Shown here in pieces: positions 26,102 through 34,771 of a stretch of 64,000 nucleotides of DNA (position 1 is its first letter; every line of letters starts with the position of its first letter). Source of the stretch: Sphingomonas sp. Leaf208 (lineage in GTDB: Bacteria > Pseudomonadota > Alphaproteobacteria > Sphingomonadales > Sphingomonadaceae). The stretch covers positions 665,689-729,688 of the forward strand of contig NZ_LMKH01000001.1 of the NCBI RefSeq assembly GCF_001421415.1, read 5' to 3'. Position numbers and translations under genes: made by a program. The notes under the pieces were generated by a model. That model made no database searches. It was not told where the DNA came from and worked only from the letters and a program-made list of their open reading frames with translations.

Positions 26102-26823
26102 GCTCTTGCCATCCGGCGCATGCGGGCTTCGGACTTCGCCACGGCCAGCATCGTCCGCATCCGCATCAGCACGATGCCGGCGAACACGAAGGTGAAGCCG
26201 GCTAGCATGATCGGCAGCGGCCAGAGGATCGAACCGTCGATGGTCGATTGCGTGAGGCCGATGCTCGGCCCCTGGTGCAGCGTGTTCCACCACACCACCG
26301 AATAGCGGATGATCGGCAGCAGAACCGACCCGGCGATCCCGTAGAGCGCCGGCACGCGCCCGTCGCCGCCACGATCCGCATCGGCCTTCGCGAGCGCCAC
26401 GTAGCCGAGATAGACGAAGAACAGCAGCAACATCGAGGTCAGCCGGCCGTCCCACTGCCACCACGTTCCCCAGGTCGGACGGCCCCAGATCGAGCCGGTC
26501 ATCAGGCACAGTGCGGCGAACACCGCGCCCGGCAGAGCGATCGCGCGCGCGGCCACATTGGCGAGCGGGTGGCGCCAGACGAGGAACATGATGCTGGAGA
26601 TCGCGATCCCACTCCACCCGCCCATGCCGAGCCAGGCGGCGGGGACGTGGATGTAGAGGATGCGGACGGTCTCGCCCTGGAGATAGTCGGGCGGGGTTTG
26701 CGTCAGGCCTGCCCAGCAGCCCAGCACGATCAGCGCGACGCCAGCCCAGAACAGCGCTGGCGTCAACGGCTTGGCGATCTTCAGGAAGCGCGCCGGGTTT
26801 GCGAAGGCGTGTAGGGTGGCCAC
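26098..26823 (-). CDS. ccmC: Haem exporter CcmC
   Basis: This 241-residue six-span membrane protein loads haem onto CcmE. The WWD motif is present (WGTWWQWDGRLTS), as are conserved histidine contexts YIHVPAAW and NTLHQG. The start is a GTG at 26823 without a strong ribosome site. No ccmA or ccmB precedes it; a family C repeat and an amino-acid dehydrogenase gene lie upstream. The ABC part of the system must therefore be elsewhere in the genome. It is the first gene of ccmCDEFGHI. Confidence 0.95.
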   Translation of the reverse strand: MATLHAFANPARFLKIAKPLTPALFWAGVALIVLGCWAGLTQTPPDYLQGETVRILYIHVPAAWLGMGGWSGIAISSIMFLVWRHPLANVAARAIALPGAVFAALCLMTGSIWGRPTWGTWWQWDGRLTSMLLLFFVYLGYVALAKADADRGGDGRVPALYGIAGSVLLPIIRYSVVWWNTLHQGPSIGLTQSTIDGSILWPLPIMLAGFTFVFAGIVLMRMRTMLAVAKSEARMRRMARA

Positions 26824-26862
26824 TGGGGACAGCCATTATGGCAAGTCATCGCGGACTTAAAG

Positions 26863-26998
26863 CCCCTCTCCCGTCGAGGAGAGGGAGGGGCCCGCCCCAC
26901 TTGCGGTGGGAGGGTGAGGGGGAGTGAGGCTAGGGTCGTTTACCAAACCGCCCCTCATCCGGCACTGCGTGCCACCTTCTCCCCGGAGGGGAGAAGGA
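26863..26998 (+). repeat. Palindromic repeat, family C copy
   Basis: About 135 bp with terminal arms CCTCTCCCGTCGAGGAGAGG and CTTCTCCCCGGAGGGGAGAAGG, and internal GGTGAGG/CCTCATC arms. It fills the gap between ccmC (5' end) and the dehydrogenase gene (3' end). Confidence 0.78.
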
Positions 26999-27001
26999 CC
27001 G

Positions 27002-28051
27002 TTACCGACCGATCAGGCGCTTGGCGATCGAGTCCGACACGTCCGACGCCGGCTGGCCGGTGCGGTCGCTCTCGTTCCAGACTTCGATCAGGCGCTCGGG
27101 GATACGCGCGATCCGGGCCTTCACCTCGGCTTCGTCGCCGTGACCCAGATACTCGAGGCCGACGTTGATGATCCCGCCTGCGTTGATCACGTAGTCCGGC
27201 GCGTACAGGATCCCGCGAGCATGCAGACGCGCACCGTCTTCGCGGACGCTCAACTGGTTGTTCGCACCGCCCGCGACGACCTTCGCCTTCAGCGCAGCGA
27301 TCGACATCTCGGTCAGGATCGCACCGAGCGCGTTCGGGCTGAAGATGTCCGCCTCGGTCGTCAGGATCGCCTCGGCCGCCACCGCGGTCGCGCCGAGTTC
27401 ACCGGCCAGCTTCTGCGCACGGCCCTCGTCGACGTCCGCCAGCGTCAGCACCGCGCCGTCCTTCGCGAGCAACCGCGCGAGCCCGCCGCCGACCGAACCG
27501 ACGCCCTGGATCGCGACGCGCACGCCCTTCATGTCGGTCGCGCCGAGGCCACGCTGTGCGGCTGCCTTCACGCCGAGATAGATGCCGAGCGCGGTGTACG
27601 GCCCGGGATCGCCACCCGCAGCGCCGCTCGCGACCGGCAGGCCGGAGACGTAGCGCGTCTGGCTGGCGATCACCTTCATGCGGTCTTCGGACATGCCGAC
27701 GTCTTCGGCCGTCACGTAGCGCCCGCCGAGCGAATCGACCGCACGACCGAACGCCTCGAGCTGGGCGGTCGTGATGACCTCGCCGGGCTTGGCCGCGAGG
27801 ACCACGCCCTTGCCGCCGCCGAGTTCCAGACCCGCCATCGCGTTCTTGAAGCTCATGCCGCGCGACAGGCGCAGCGCGTCGGTCACCGCGCGGCCATTGT
27901 CGGCATAATGCCAGAAGCGTGCACCGCCCGCTGCCGGCCCGAGCTTGGTCGAGTGCACCGCGATCACCGCGTGCAGCCCCGATTCGGGATCGGTGAAGGC
28001 ATGAACGCCCTCGTGGTCGTCGAAATCGGGAAGGTCCCAAACCGCTGTCAT
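27002..28051 (-). CDS. Leu/Phe/Val/Glu-family amino-acid dehydrogenase
   Basis: This 349-residue NAD-dependent oxidative deaminase resembles leucine dehydrogenase. It has substrate residues in MSFKNAMAGLELGGGKGVV (Lys69 and catalytic Lys81), catalytic Asp in ATAEDVGMS-like TAEDVG, and the Rossmann motif IQGVGSVGGGLA. The length fits leucine dehydrogenase (about 350-360) rather than the longer glutamate enzyme. AGGAG lies 7 nt before the ATG. The gene is monocistronic and faces away from tRNA-His. The exact substrate cannot be fixed by eye; branched-chain amino acids are the best guess. Confidence 0.9.
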   Translation of the reverse strand: MTAVWDLPDFDDHEGVHAFTDPESGLHAVIAVHSTKLGPAAGGARFWHYADNGRAVTDALRLSRGMSFKNAMAGLELGGGKGVVLAAKPGEVITTAQLEAFGRAVDSLGGRYVTAEDVGMSEDRMKVIASQTRYVSGLPVASGAAGGDPGPYTALGIYLGVKAAAQRGLGATDMKGVRVAIQGVGSVGGGLARLLAKDGAVLTLADVDEGRAQKLAGELGATAVAAEAILTTEADIFSPNALGAILTEMSIAALKAKVVAGGANNQLSVREDGARLHARGILYAPDYVINAGGIINVGLEYLGHGDEAEVKARIARIPERLIEVWNESDRTGQPASDVSDSIAKRLIGR

Positions 28052-28162
28052 CGCCGGCTCCTGAGGAGAATAAAATTACCGGGAAGCGAAATATTATTTT
28101 CCGGCCGGTTTTACCAGCCCAAAGCGCTCACGTTTAGGAGGCTCGGAAAAATAACGGGAAAA

Positions 28163-28239
28163 TGGGGCGACCGACGGGACTTGAACCCGCAACATCCGGC
28201 ATCACAAGCCGACGCTCTAACCAATTGAACTACGACCGC
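28163..28239 (-). tRNA. tRNA-His (GUG)
   Basis: On the minus strand a 77-nt cloverleaf has the anticodon loop TTGTGAT (anticodon GTG), a T-arm with TTCAAGT and an encoded CCA. The acceptor stem contains two adjacent G-U wobbles. A G at position -1 (28240) can pair with C73, the identity feature of tRNA-His. Confidence 0.95.
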
Positions 28240-28254
28240 CGCGTAGGCATCGCC

Positions 28255-28283
28255 CCCTAGCGGGGGTCGCCGGGCGGCGTCAA
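28255..28283 (-). promoter_or_regulatory. Sigma70-type promoter of tRNA-His
   Basis: On the minus strand, TTGACG (28283-28278) and CTAGGG (28260-28255) are separated by 17 bp, 15 nt before the tRNA. A GC-rich discriminator follows, as expected for a stable-RNA promoter. Confidence 0.6.
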
Positions 28284-28295
28284 CCGTCGACTTGC

Positions 28296-28316
28296 CAAAA
28301 AGACGTCAAAAACGTC
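28296..28316 (-). terminator. Probable Rho-independent terminator at the end of the gsp operon
   Basis: On the minus strand GACGT-TTTTG-ACGTC is followed directly by TTTTT. The short stem overlaps the gspN stop codon. Only 5 bp, so it may be weak. Confidence 0.55.
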
Positions 28317-29031
28317 CTTCGATGGCGAGCTTGTACCCGTTCGGGCCGCTCACGAAGCCCGCCTGCTCAAGCTTCTGGACCGCCAGCGGATCGGACGGAC
28401 GCAGCGACAGCTCGGCGCGATAGGTCCCTGCCCCCTCGATCCGAAGCGCGATGCTTTCGGTCCCGGACTGGCTCGCCAGCGGCAACAGCAGCGCGGTGCC
28501 GTCGCAGCGTGCGGTGCCGCTGACCGACTGCGGCAAGGTGATCCCCCCGACGTCACCCGCCAGCGTTGCGCGGACGCGGCCCTCGGCGGCTTCGCACTGG
28601 CCATCGCGGAAGCGGACCGAGACGTCGTCGAGGTCGAGCGCGGAGACGGGCACCGGCGCGAACAGCCGGCCGGTCGCGACGCTGGCGGTCATATGGTCGA
28701 CGCCGAAGCCGTGGCGACTGACGCTCGCCGACCCGCGCAACGGCTTGGCCGACACCGACTCGGGACCGGCAAAGACGATCGTCGCGCGGCCGACCAGCAG
28801 CGGCAGGGGCGACAGCCGCGCGTGCAGGTCGCCGAGCGCGAGATCGCCGAACCGCGCTTCGGTCAGCGTCGCGCCCCAGATCGTCCCCGACACGCGCCGC
28901 GCGACCAGCCCCTCGTCGCCGACGCCGACCCAGCCGAGCACCGCGCGCATCGGCAGGAAGACGATCAGCGCGATCAGCAGCATCCCGCCGAACAGCGCGG
29001 CCGGGCCGGTACGCAAACGGATCCGCCTCAT
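28306..29031 (-). CDS. gspN: Type II secretion system protein GspN
   Basis: This 241-residue inner-membrane protein has one N-terminal membrane span (AALFGGMLLIALIVFLPM) and a beta-rich periplasmic domain with the family features GLVARRVSGTIWG, LRGSASVS and KLEQAGFVSGPNGYKLAIEG. GspN is an accessory subunit present in some T2SS loci. The ATG at 29031 overlaps the gspM stop (ATGA). It is the last gene of gspC-N and its stop lies inside a terminator hairpin. Confidence 0.85.
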   Translation of the reverse strand: MRRIRLRTGPAALFGGMLLIALIVFLPMRAVLGWVGVGDEGLVARRVSGTIWGATLTEARFGDLALGDLHARLSPLPLLVGRATIVFAGPESVSAKPLRGSASVSRHGFGVDHMTASVATGRLFAPVPVSALDLDDVSVRFRDGQCEAAEGRVRATLAGDVGGITLPQSVSGTARCDGTALLLPLASQSGTESIALRIEGAGTYRAELSLRPSDPLAVQKLEQAGFVSGPNGYKLAIEGRF

Positions 29032-29504
29032 GCCGCGCGTGCCTTCAACGTGAGCGCGACGCCGACGGTCTTGTCGCCCTTGTCGGTCATCGCCACCGAA
29101 TCGACGAGGATGCCGAGCCGTTCGAGGCGCGCGAGCCACGCGACCAGTGCAGCAGGACGTGCCGGCTGGATACTAACCCGCACCCGGCTGGCCCCGTCCT
29201 GATCGAGCGAGGCGAGCACGAAGCCGGCCTGTTCCGCCTCGGCGCGCACCGCGTCGGCGAGCGTGCCGGTCAGCGGGGTGGCGCGCGTCCGCTGGATGTC
29301 GCGCAACGTCGCGACTTGCGCGCGCGTCTCGCCGAGCCGGGCGACGGCATCGGCGTGACGCTCGCGCGCACTCGACAGGCCGTCGCCGACCGGGCGGATG
29401 ATCAGCGCCCACAGCAACGTCAACACCGCGAGCGCCGCCATCACGAGCAGCAATCGCCGCTCCCGCAGCGAGCGACCTTCGAACCACGTCTTCAGTCCGG
29501 TCAT
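29028..29504 (-). CDS. gspM: Type II secretion system inner-membrane protein GspM
   Basis: This 158-residue bitopic protein has a short cytoplasmic start (MTGLKTWFEGRSLRERR), a membrane span (LLLVMAALAVLTLLWALII), a coiled-coil segment (SARERHADAVARLGETRAQVATL) and a ferredoxin-like periplasmic domain. It pairs with GspL in the assembly platform. Both ends overlap neighbouring genes by 4 nt. Confidence 0.92.
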   Translation of the reverse strand: MTGLKTWFEGRSLRERRLLLVMAALAVLTLLWALIIRPVGDGLSSARERHADAVARLGETRAQVATLRDIQRTRATPLTGTLADAVRAEAEQAGFVLASLDQDGASRVRVSIQPARPAALVAWLARLERLGILVDSVAMTDKGDKTVGVALTLKARAA

Positions 29505-30589
29505 CGTCCGCTCTCCGGGCTGATCGTGAGTTCCCCCGTCACGCGGCCGGCTGCCGCCTGGAACACGCCGGCGCGGACCGAGAGGCCGGCAGCTTCGAGG
29601 GCGCGCTTCAGATCGGTCGCCAAGGCCTCCCGCTCGACCGCCACCGACAGGCGCAGGTCGCCGTTCGCCTGAAAATCGAGCGCGGTGACTTCGGTGCCGG
29701 GGGTTGCGCGCACCGCTGCGAACACCGCCGCGGTCGTGCTGGTGAAGCCTAGCCCCGGTCCCCGCACGCGCGACAGGCGCTCGTCGAGCTGACGGCTGGC
29801 GTCGACGACCGTCTCGCCGCGCGGCAGGCCAGTGACCGCCACCGTGTTGGCTTCCGCCTCCAACGCATCCGCGCCGAAACTGTACTTGGCGATACGAACG
29901 AGCGAGATCGCCAGCGTCACGGCCAGGATCGTCAGCGACAACAGCGCCAGCCGACGGATCAGCCCCCAGTCGATTGCGAACCTTCGCCGCCGCGCGAACG
30001 GCCCTTGTCGAAGATCCAGCGGGGGTGACGCGACGGCGGCAACGATCGCTGCCTCCAGCGTGTCGCGGTCGATCGTCGCGGGCGCGGTGCCGCCGGTCAC
30101 CAGCTCCGTCAGTCGCGCCTCGTCAGCGAACCCGCTCGACGTGCCACGCACGACACCGCTGCCAGCGAGTTCCGCCCGCGCGTACCCCTCTTCGGGTCGC
30201 GGAAGGAGCATCGGCGCCGGAATGACCGCGACCGGATCCACGCCTGCCTCCGCCAGCATCAGCAGCCAGTCGCGCATCGTCGCGGCACCGACGACCCCGA
30301 TCGGCCGGTCGCTGGCGCCTTCGTCACCGACTGCGACGTGGAGTTCGGCGAGTGGCGATGCACTCGCCTCGCTCGCCAGGATACGCGCAGCCGCCGTTGC
30401 CTGCGCCGCAGACCGCGACGGCAGTTCCGCCCAGTGCAACGTCACCGCGTCGGCGGGCGCGACCGCGATCGTCTCGCCATCGGCGGCGATGTCGGGAATC
30501 CCCTCCCCCTCCTCGACTACGCGCGCGTCCGCAACGCGCATCCAGCGATATCCGGTCTCGCCGGCGGGGAGGAACAGCAAAGTCGTCAT
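29501..30589 (-). CDS. gspL: Type II secretion system protein GspL
   Basis: This 362-residue protein has a cytoplasmic actin-like domain that recruits GspE (residues about 1-235), a membrane helix (LALLSLTILAVTLAISLV, about 245-262) and a periplasmic domain of about 100 residues. The ATG at 30589 overlaps the gspK stop (ATGA); the frame upstream of it is just open sequence. GspL couples the ATPase to GspM and GspC. Confidence 0.92.
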   Translation of the reverse strand: MTTLLFLPAGETGYRWMRVADARVVEEGEGIPDIAADGETIAVAPADAVTLHWAELPSRSAAQATAAARILASEASASPLAELHVAVGDEGASDRPIGVVGAATMRDWLLMLAEAGVDPVAVIPAPMLLPRPEEGYARAELAGSGVVRGTSSGFADEARLTELVTGGTAPATIDRDTLEAAIVAAVASPPLDLRQGPFARRRRFAIDWGLIRRLALLSLTILAVTLAISLVRIAKYSFGADALEAEANTVAVTGLPRGETVVDASRQLDERLSRVRGPGLGFTSTTAAVFAAVRATPGTEVTALDFQANGDLRLSVAVEREALATDLKRALEAAGLSVRAGVFQAAAGRVTGELTISPESGR

Positions 30590-31584
30590 GATGGCTCGCC
30601 CCATTGCCGCGATACGAGCTGCGCGGGAAGCCGGTTCGCGTCGATCAGTGCACGTTCCTGCATTTGAGTGGTGCCGAGCGTCACGTCGATATCGAGCGTG
30701 AACCATTTCGACAGCACCTGCGCGTCCGCGCCGGGCGCGATATTGGCGGCGCCGAGCAACGACGCGCCCTTCTGCATTTCGTCGAAGGTCGCATAGCCCT
30801 GCACCGGTCGCCGCAGCAGCAGTTGCTGGGCGGCACCGACCGACAGCGTATCGGGATACATCATCGCCAGCAGCACGGACTGTTCGGGCAGCAGCGTGTT
30901 GACGTTGATCGGCGAGGGCCTGGCGGAGGGCAGCGTGCAGATCCACGGCCGGATCTTCGTGTAGATCTCAGGCGTCATCCCGGCGATCGCGCGCAGTTCG
31001 CTGGGGTCGCTCATCAGCGTGCCGGCGGTGCGGTACGACGGCACGCGGCCAAGATATGCGCCGTCCTCGGCCCCCATCGGTGACTGGTCCTGATCGCTGT
31101 CGATCCAGTCGGTCGTGCCCGCCGCGACCTGTTCCGCGACCTGCACGGGTACGTCGAGCAACCGCATCAGGCGGACGAACTGCGGCCGCACGTCGCCACG
31201 CGCGACGTAGACGCCGGGGGTTGTCATGCCGACGAGAGAGTTCAGGTTGAAGCAGTTCGCCCCGTCGCGGACGCGCGCGGTTGCGAAGCCTCCGGGTACC
31301 GGGAGGCCGAACGGGGTGTTGCTCCAGCCGCCGGCCAGCGTGACCCGCGCAGGCTTTGGCGCGAGCAGGTTGGAGACGCGGGTCAGCGCCATCGTCTCCG
31401 CCGCGAGTGCATAGGCGCGCGCCTGCTCGCCGGTCGCGGCGTTGCTCGCGAGCCGGGTCGACAGCCGGAGTTTTTCCAGCGCCGCGCCGGCCATCACCGC
31501 GATGATCGCGACGAGCATCAGCACGGTGAGCAGCGCTGCACCCCGCTCTTGCCCGCGCGGAATGCCGCGATCAGGTGCGCGCAC
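30586..31584 (-). CDS. gspK: Type II secretion minor pseudopilin GspK
   Basis: This 332-residue largest minor pseudopilin has a hydrophobic N-terminal helix (QERGAALLTVLMLVAIIAVMAGAAL) with a Gly-Ala cleavage site in place of Gly-Phe. GspK characteristically has a SAM-like alpha domain; NVNTLLPEQSVLLAMM is the family marker. The GTG at 31584 was chosen because AGGAG sits 7-8 nt upstream; it overlaps gspJ by 14 nt. GspK caps the pseudopilus with GspI and GspJ. Confidence 0.92.
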   Translation of the reverse strand: MRAPDRGIPRGQERGAALLTVLMLVAIIAVMAGAALEKLRLSTRLASNAATGEQARAYALAAETMALTRVSNLLAPKPARVTLAGGWSNTPFGLPVPGGFATARVRDGANCFNLNSLVGMTTPGVYVARGDVRPQFVRLMRLLDVPVQVAEQVAAGTTDWIDSDQDQSPMGAEDGAYLGRVPSYRTAGTLMSDPSELRAIAGMTPEIYTKIRPWICTLPSARPSPINVNTLLPEQSVLLAMMYPDTLSVGAAQQLLLRRPVQGYATFDEMQKGASLLGAANIAPGADAQVLSKWFTLDIDVTLGTTQMQERALIDANRLPAQLVSRQWGEPS

Positions 31585-32257
31585 CGGGCGTCTCCTGTCC
31601 CGGAGGGGTGCCCGCCGGTGGCGTGACGGCGGGCCCGGTTCCATCAGATGGCGCCGGCACGTAGCTGGTGCCGACGAGGAACATCTGGCGGAACTGCGTA
31701 CCGTCGTCGCGCTGGACGGTAAGTTCCATCGCGTCGGGCAAGGGCCTGCCGCTCGCACCATCCCAGCGATCGCTCCAGGCGCCCGCGATGCGATAGCGGA
31801 GTGCGACCTGGCGGACTTTGGTGAGCAACGCGGCAGGCGGCAGGGGTTGCGCGCCGTCGACCATTGGATACGCGATCCGCTGGAACACGCCGCCATCGAC
31901 GCGGTAGGCGACCTTCTGCATGCTGGAACGCGCGGCCCCATCGATGTTGCTCCAGCCGGCGCGGACCAAACGCAGCATCGGCGTGACGCCCGATCCGCTC
32001 TCGCCGATGAATGCGGGAACGCTGGTGCCCGCCTCGTCGCGGGTAGCGCGGTTGGTGGCTTGGGCAAGATCGCCGGACAGGATCGACATCGTCCGGGTGA
32101 GCGCGCTGATGTCGTCGAGCTTGGCGCCGGTCGAACTCTGCGCCTTCACGCTGAACGACAGGATCGCGACGCCCGCTGCGGCGATCATGCCGAAAATCAT
32201 GAGCGACACCATGACTTCGATAAGCGTGAAACCGGCCTCGGTTTTCGGAGGCGTCAC
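31571..32257 (-). CDS. gspJ: Type II secretion minor pseudopilin GspJ
   Basis: This 228-residue pseudopilin has a prepilin peptidase site EAG|FTLIEVMVSL near its N terminus and a conserved first helix. A beta-rich domain contains VAYRVDGGVFQRIAYP. The GTG at 32257 overlaps the gspI stop (GTGA), in keeping with the operon. The C-terminal 30 residues are Pro/Gly-rich and low complexity. Confidence 0.92.
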   Translation of the reverse strand: MTPPKTEAGFTLIEVMVSLMIFGMIAAAGVAILSFSVKAQSSTGAKLDDISALTRTMSILSGDLAQATNRATRDEAGTSVPAFIGESGSGVTPMLRLVRAGWSNIDGAARSSMQKVAYRVDGGVFQRIAYPMVDGAQPLPPAALLTKVRQVALRYRIAGAWSDRWDGASGRPLPDAMELTVQRDDGTQFRQMFLVGTSYVPAPSDGTGPAVTPPAGTPPGQETPGART

Positions 32258-32658
32258 ATCACCATCCGCGGCGCTGGTCGCACCATGGTCAGGCGGCCGA
32301 GTTGCGTGCCGGTCCGGTCGGCGACCGCCACGTCGATCCGCAGCACGCTCGATCCGCCGAGCGCGATGACCTGGCGCGTCCACGTCCAGGGCTGGCCGCC
32401 GTTCGTCTCGATGCCGGTGACGCGGCCTGCGGTCGGGGGCTGCGCGCTGGTGACCGCATCGATCGCGACGTTGCGCGCGACCATCTGCGCGACGAGCGTT
32501 TCGTCGAGGATCGAGGCGCCGCGGATCGTCGCGCTTTCCAGACGCACGAGCGCCATCGCCGCAAGGCTGAACACCGCCAGCGCGACCATGATTTCGATCA
32601 ACGTGAAGCCGTGTTCGGCGTAACGTCGACGAAGGGTAAATCCGCGCTCAGCCTGCAT
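32254..32658 (-). CDS. gspI: Type II secretion minor pseudopilin GspI
   Basis: This 134-residue pseudopilin has the cleavage motif EHG|FTLIEIMVALAVF. A partial copy of the same motif (ERGFTL) lies 11 residues earlier in the leader, giving an unusually repetitive leader peptide. A C-terminal beta domain includes QPWTWTRQV. The start at 32658 overlaps gspH by 11 nt. Confidence 0.92.
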   Translation of the reverse strand: MQAERGFTLRRRYAEHGFTLIEIMVALAVFSLAAMALVRLESATIRGASILDETLVAQMVARNVAIDAVTSAQPPTAGRVTGIETNGGQPWTWTRQVIALGGSSVLRIDVAVADRTGTQLGRLTMVRPAPRMVM

Positions 32659-33118
32659 CGGCTCTTACGCTGCCGTCGGCGTCGATGTGGACGGTCGCCG
32701 CGACGCCGCCGCGATCCAGGCGGATCTCCGCGGGGCGGTCGACGAGGCCGGTCGGGTCGAACGTCACGCGCATCCGGCCGCTGGTGTCGTCGATGCTGGC
32801 CCTGGTGCCTTCGTTCCAGCGTTCGACTCGCATCGGTTTCTCCGCGATTGGGGTCCAGCCACCAGCGAGTCGACGGTCGAATCCATAACCGCCGCCGCTG
32901 ATCCAGACGCTTACCGGGCGAGCTTCGACGATCGCCGAATCGTGCGCCGCGCGGGTGCGCAGGGCGAAACGCGTCGCCTCGTCGAGCACGCGGCCGCGCG
33001 GGTCGGGCATGACGAGGACGGCCACCGCCGATGCGAGCCCGATGATCGTGACGACGACCATCAGCTCGACCAGCGTGAAACCGACTTCGCGCTTATTGCC
33101 AGCTGCCGATATCGGCAT
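32648..33118 (-). CDS. gspH: Type II secretion minor pseudopilin GspH
   Basis: This 156-residue pseudopilin has a leader MPISAAGNKREVG and cleavage before FTLVELMVVVTIIGLA. The body carries the GspH features DEATRFALRTRAAHDSAIVEARPV and GYGFDRR. The ATG at 33118 lies 26 nt inside gspG. It initiates the minor-pseudopilin group H-I-J-K. Confidence 0.92.
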   Translation of the reverse strand: MPISAAGNKREVGFTLVELMVVVTIIGLASAVAVLVMPDPRGRVLDEATRFALRTRAAHDSAIVEARPVSVWISGGGYGFDRRLAGGWTPIAEKPMRVERWNEGTRASIDDTSGRMRVTFDPTGLVDRPAEIRLDRGGVAATVHIDADGSVRADAG

Positions 33119-33545
33119 CGATCCCCTCGCCGCCTTCCTTGCCGTCCGCGCCGAAGGTCCAGACGTCGGCCTCGCCGTGTGCGCCGGGCGAGGCATAGAG
33201 ATACGGGCGCCCCCAGGGATCGTTCGGCAGCTTCTTGAGATACCCGCCACGCTGATACCGCGACGGATCGGCGAGACCCGCGGGCGCCGTGACGAGCGCG
33301 TTCAGCCCCTGCGTGGTGTTGGGGAAGGTCATGTTCTGGAGCTTGTAGAGCTCCAGCCCGCCCTCGATCTGGGCGATGTCGGCCTTCGCCTTCTGGATCC
33401 GCGCGGTGTCGCCCGAGGGCAGCACGTTGAGCGCGACGATCGTGGCGAGCAGGCCGATGATGACGATCACGACCATCAGCTCGACGAGGGTGAAGCCGGC
33501 CTCGCGGCGCTTCTTTTTATCTTCGGGACGCATACGAAACCTCAT
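33093..33545 (-). CDS. gspG: Type II secretion major pseudopilin GspG
   Basis: This 150-residue major pseudopilin has cleavage site REAG|FTLVELMVVIVIIGLLA and the conserved QNMTFPNTTQGLNALV region. It also has DPWGRPYLY and a C-terminal Ca-binding loop GADGKEGGEGIDADIGSW. The ATG at 33545 overlaps gspF by 4 nt; an ATG four codons later (33533) is possible. Confidence 0.95.
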   Translation of the reverse strand: MRFRMRPEDKKKRREAGFTLVELMVVIVIIGLLATIVALNVLPSGDTARIQKAKADIAQIEGGLELYKLQNMTFPNTTQGLNALVTAPAGLADPSRYQRGGYLKKLPNDPWGRPYLYASPGAHGEADVWTFGADGKEGGEGIDADIGSWQ

Positions 33546-34768
33546 TGTCCGGCCAGCGTGTTGAGCTGGAGGATCGGGAGCAGGATGGATAGCACGATCG
33601 TCGCGACGATGCCGCCCATCACGACGATGATCAGCGGTTCGAGCAGCGAAAGTGCGGTGGCGGTGAAACGGTCGAACTCGCGTTCGAGATAGTCGGCGGC
33701 GCGCTCGAGCATCTCGTCGAGGCGACCAGCGGCTTCACCCGACGCCGCAAGATAGGTCAGCAGCGGCGGGAAGACGCCCGCGCGGCGCATCGCGGCTGAG
33801 AGCGAGCCGCCGCCGCGGATCGCGTCGACGATCTGGTCCGAGGCCTGGCGGAGGCGGCGGTTGTGGATCGTGCTGGCGGTGAGGTTGAGGCCGTCGAGCA
33901 GCGGCAGGCGGCTCGCGACCATCGTGCCGAGCGTGCGCGCCATGCGGGCCGCGTGAAGGTCTCGGATCAGGCGGCCGAGCAGCGGAATGCGGAGCAGCCA
34001 GCCGTCGAAGGCGAGCCTGAGCGTCGGGTCCTTGAGCGTCCGCCACCCGGCCAGGCCGCCACCGACGACGATCAGCAGCATCACCCACCAGTATCCGACG
34101 AGGAACGCCGAGAACGCCATCACCATCCGCGTCAGCAGCGGGAGTTGCTGACCGACCGTGTCGAACTGCTCGACGACCTGCGGCACGACGAACATCATAA
34201 GCGCGGTGACGACGCCGAACGCGACGAGCGCGAGGATCGAGGGATAGGCGAGGGCGGTGATGAGCTTGCCGCGGATCTCGGCCTGGCGTTCGAGCAGGGC
34301 GGCGAGCCGGTCGAGGATCGTCGGGAGCGAGCCCGAGCTTTCGCCGGCGGACACCATCGCGCGGTAGAGCGGCGGGAAGCTTTTCGGCTCGCGCGCCATC
34401 GCATCGGCGAGGCGGCGGCCTTCGACGACGCCGGCGTGGACGTGCTGGACTATCGTGCGGACGCTGTCCTGTTCGGTCTGGCGCGTGATCGTGCGGAGGG
34501 ATTCTTCCAGCGGCGAGACGCGGTTCAGGGTGGCGAGCTGGCGAGTGAAGAGCGTGAGGTTCTTGCCCGACATCTTCGGTGTGCCGAGTTGGAGGCCGAA
34601 CAGCGGGCGGCCCTTGGTGGCCTGTGGCGGCGCGCCGGGCGTGATCTTCACGACATAGAATTTGCGTGCGTCGAGAGTAGCGCGCGCGACGTCGATGTCC
34701 GAAGCGGCGACGTGACCGCGGCGTTCGGCGCCCTTGGTATCGATCGCGATATAGTCGAAATCAGCCAT
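33542..34768 (-). CDS. gspF: Type II secretion inner-membrane platform protein GspF
   Basis: This polytopic protein of about 408 residues has two GspF domains. Conserved FTRQLATLNRVSPLEESL begins the first, KLITALAYPSILA precedes the first span, and RTLGTMVASRLPLLDGL begins the second. Membrane spans lie near residues 170-190, 215-240 and 370-395. The ATG at 34768 was preferred over one 3 nt upstream because the AGGGG sequence then has normal spacing. A family C repeat lies directly upstream, between gspE and gspF. Confidence 0.94.
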   Translation of the reverse strand: MADFDYIAIDTKGAERRGHVAASDIDVARATLDARKFYVVKITPGAPPQATKGRPLFGLQLGTPKMSGKNLTLFTRQLATLNRVSPLEESLRTITRQTEQDSVRTIVQHVHAGVVEGRRLADAMAREPKSFPPLYRAMVSAGESSGSLPTILDRLAALLERQAEIRGKLITALAYPSILALVAFGVVTALMMFVVPQVVEQFDTVGQQLPLLTRMVMAFSAFLVGYWWVMLLIVVGGGLAGWRTLKDPTLRLAFDGWLLRIPLLGRLIRDLHAARMARTLGTMVASRLPLLDGLNLTASTIHNRRLRQASDQIVDAIRGGGSLSAAMRRAGVFPPLLTYLAASGEAAGRLDEMLERAADYLEREFDRFTATALSLLEPLIIVVMGGIVATIVLSILLPILQLNTLAGQ

Positions 34769-34771
34769 CAT

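Noticed and set aside
25997..26836. 279-codon frame ending in the ccmD sequence
   Set aside because: Only the last 34 codons match CcmD in size, topology and overlaps. The rest is antiparallel to nothing useful and lies within ccmC in another frame.
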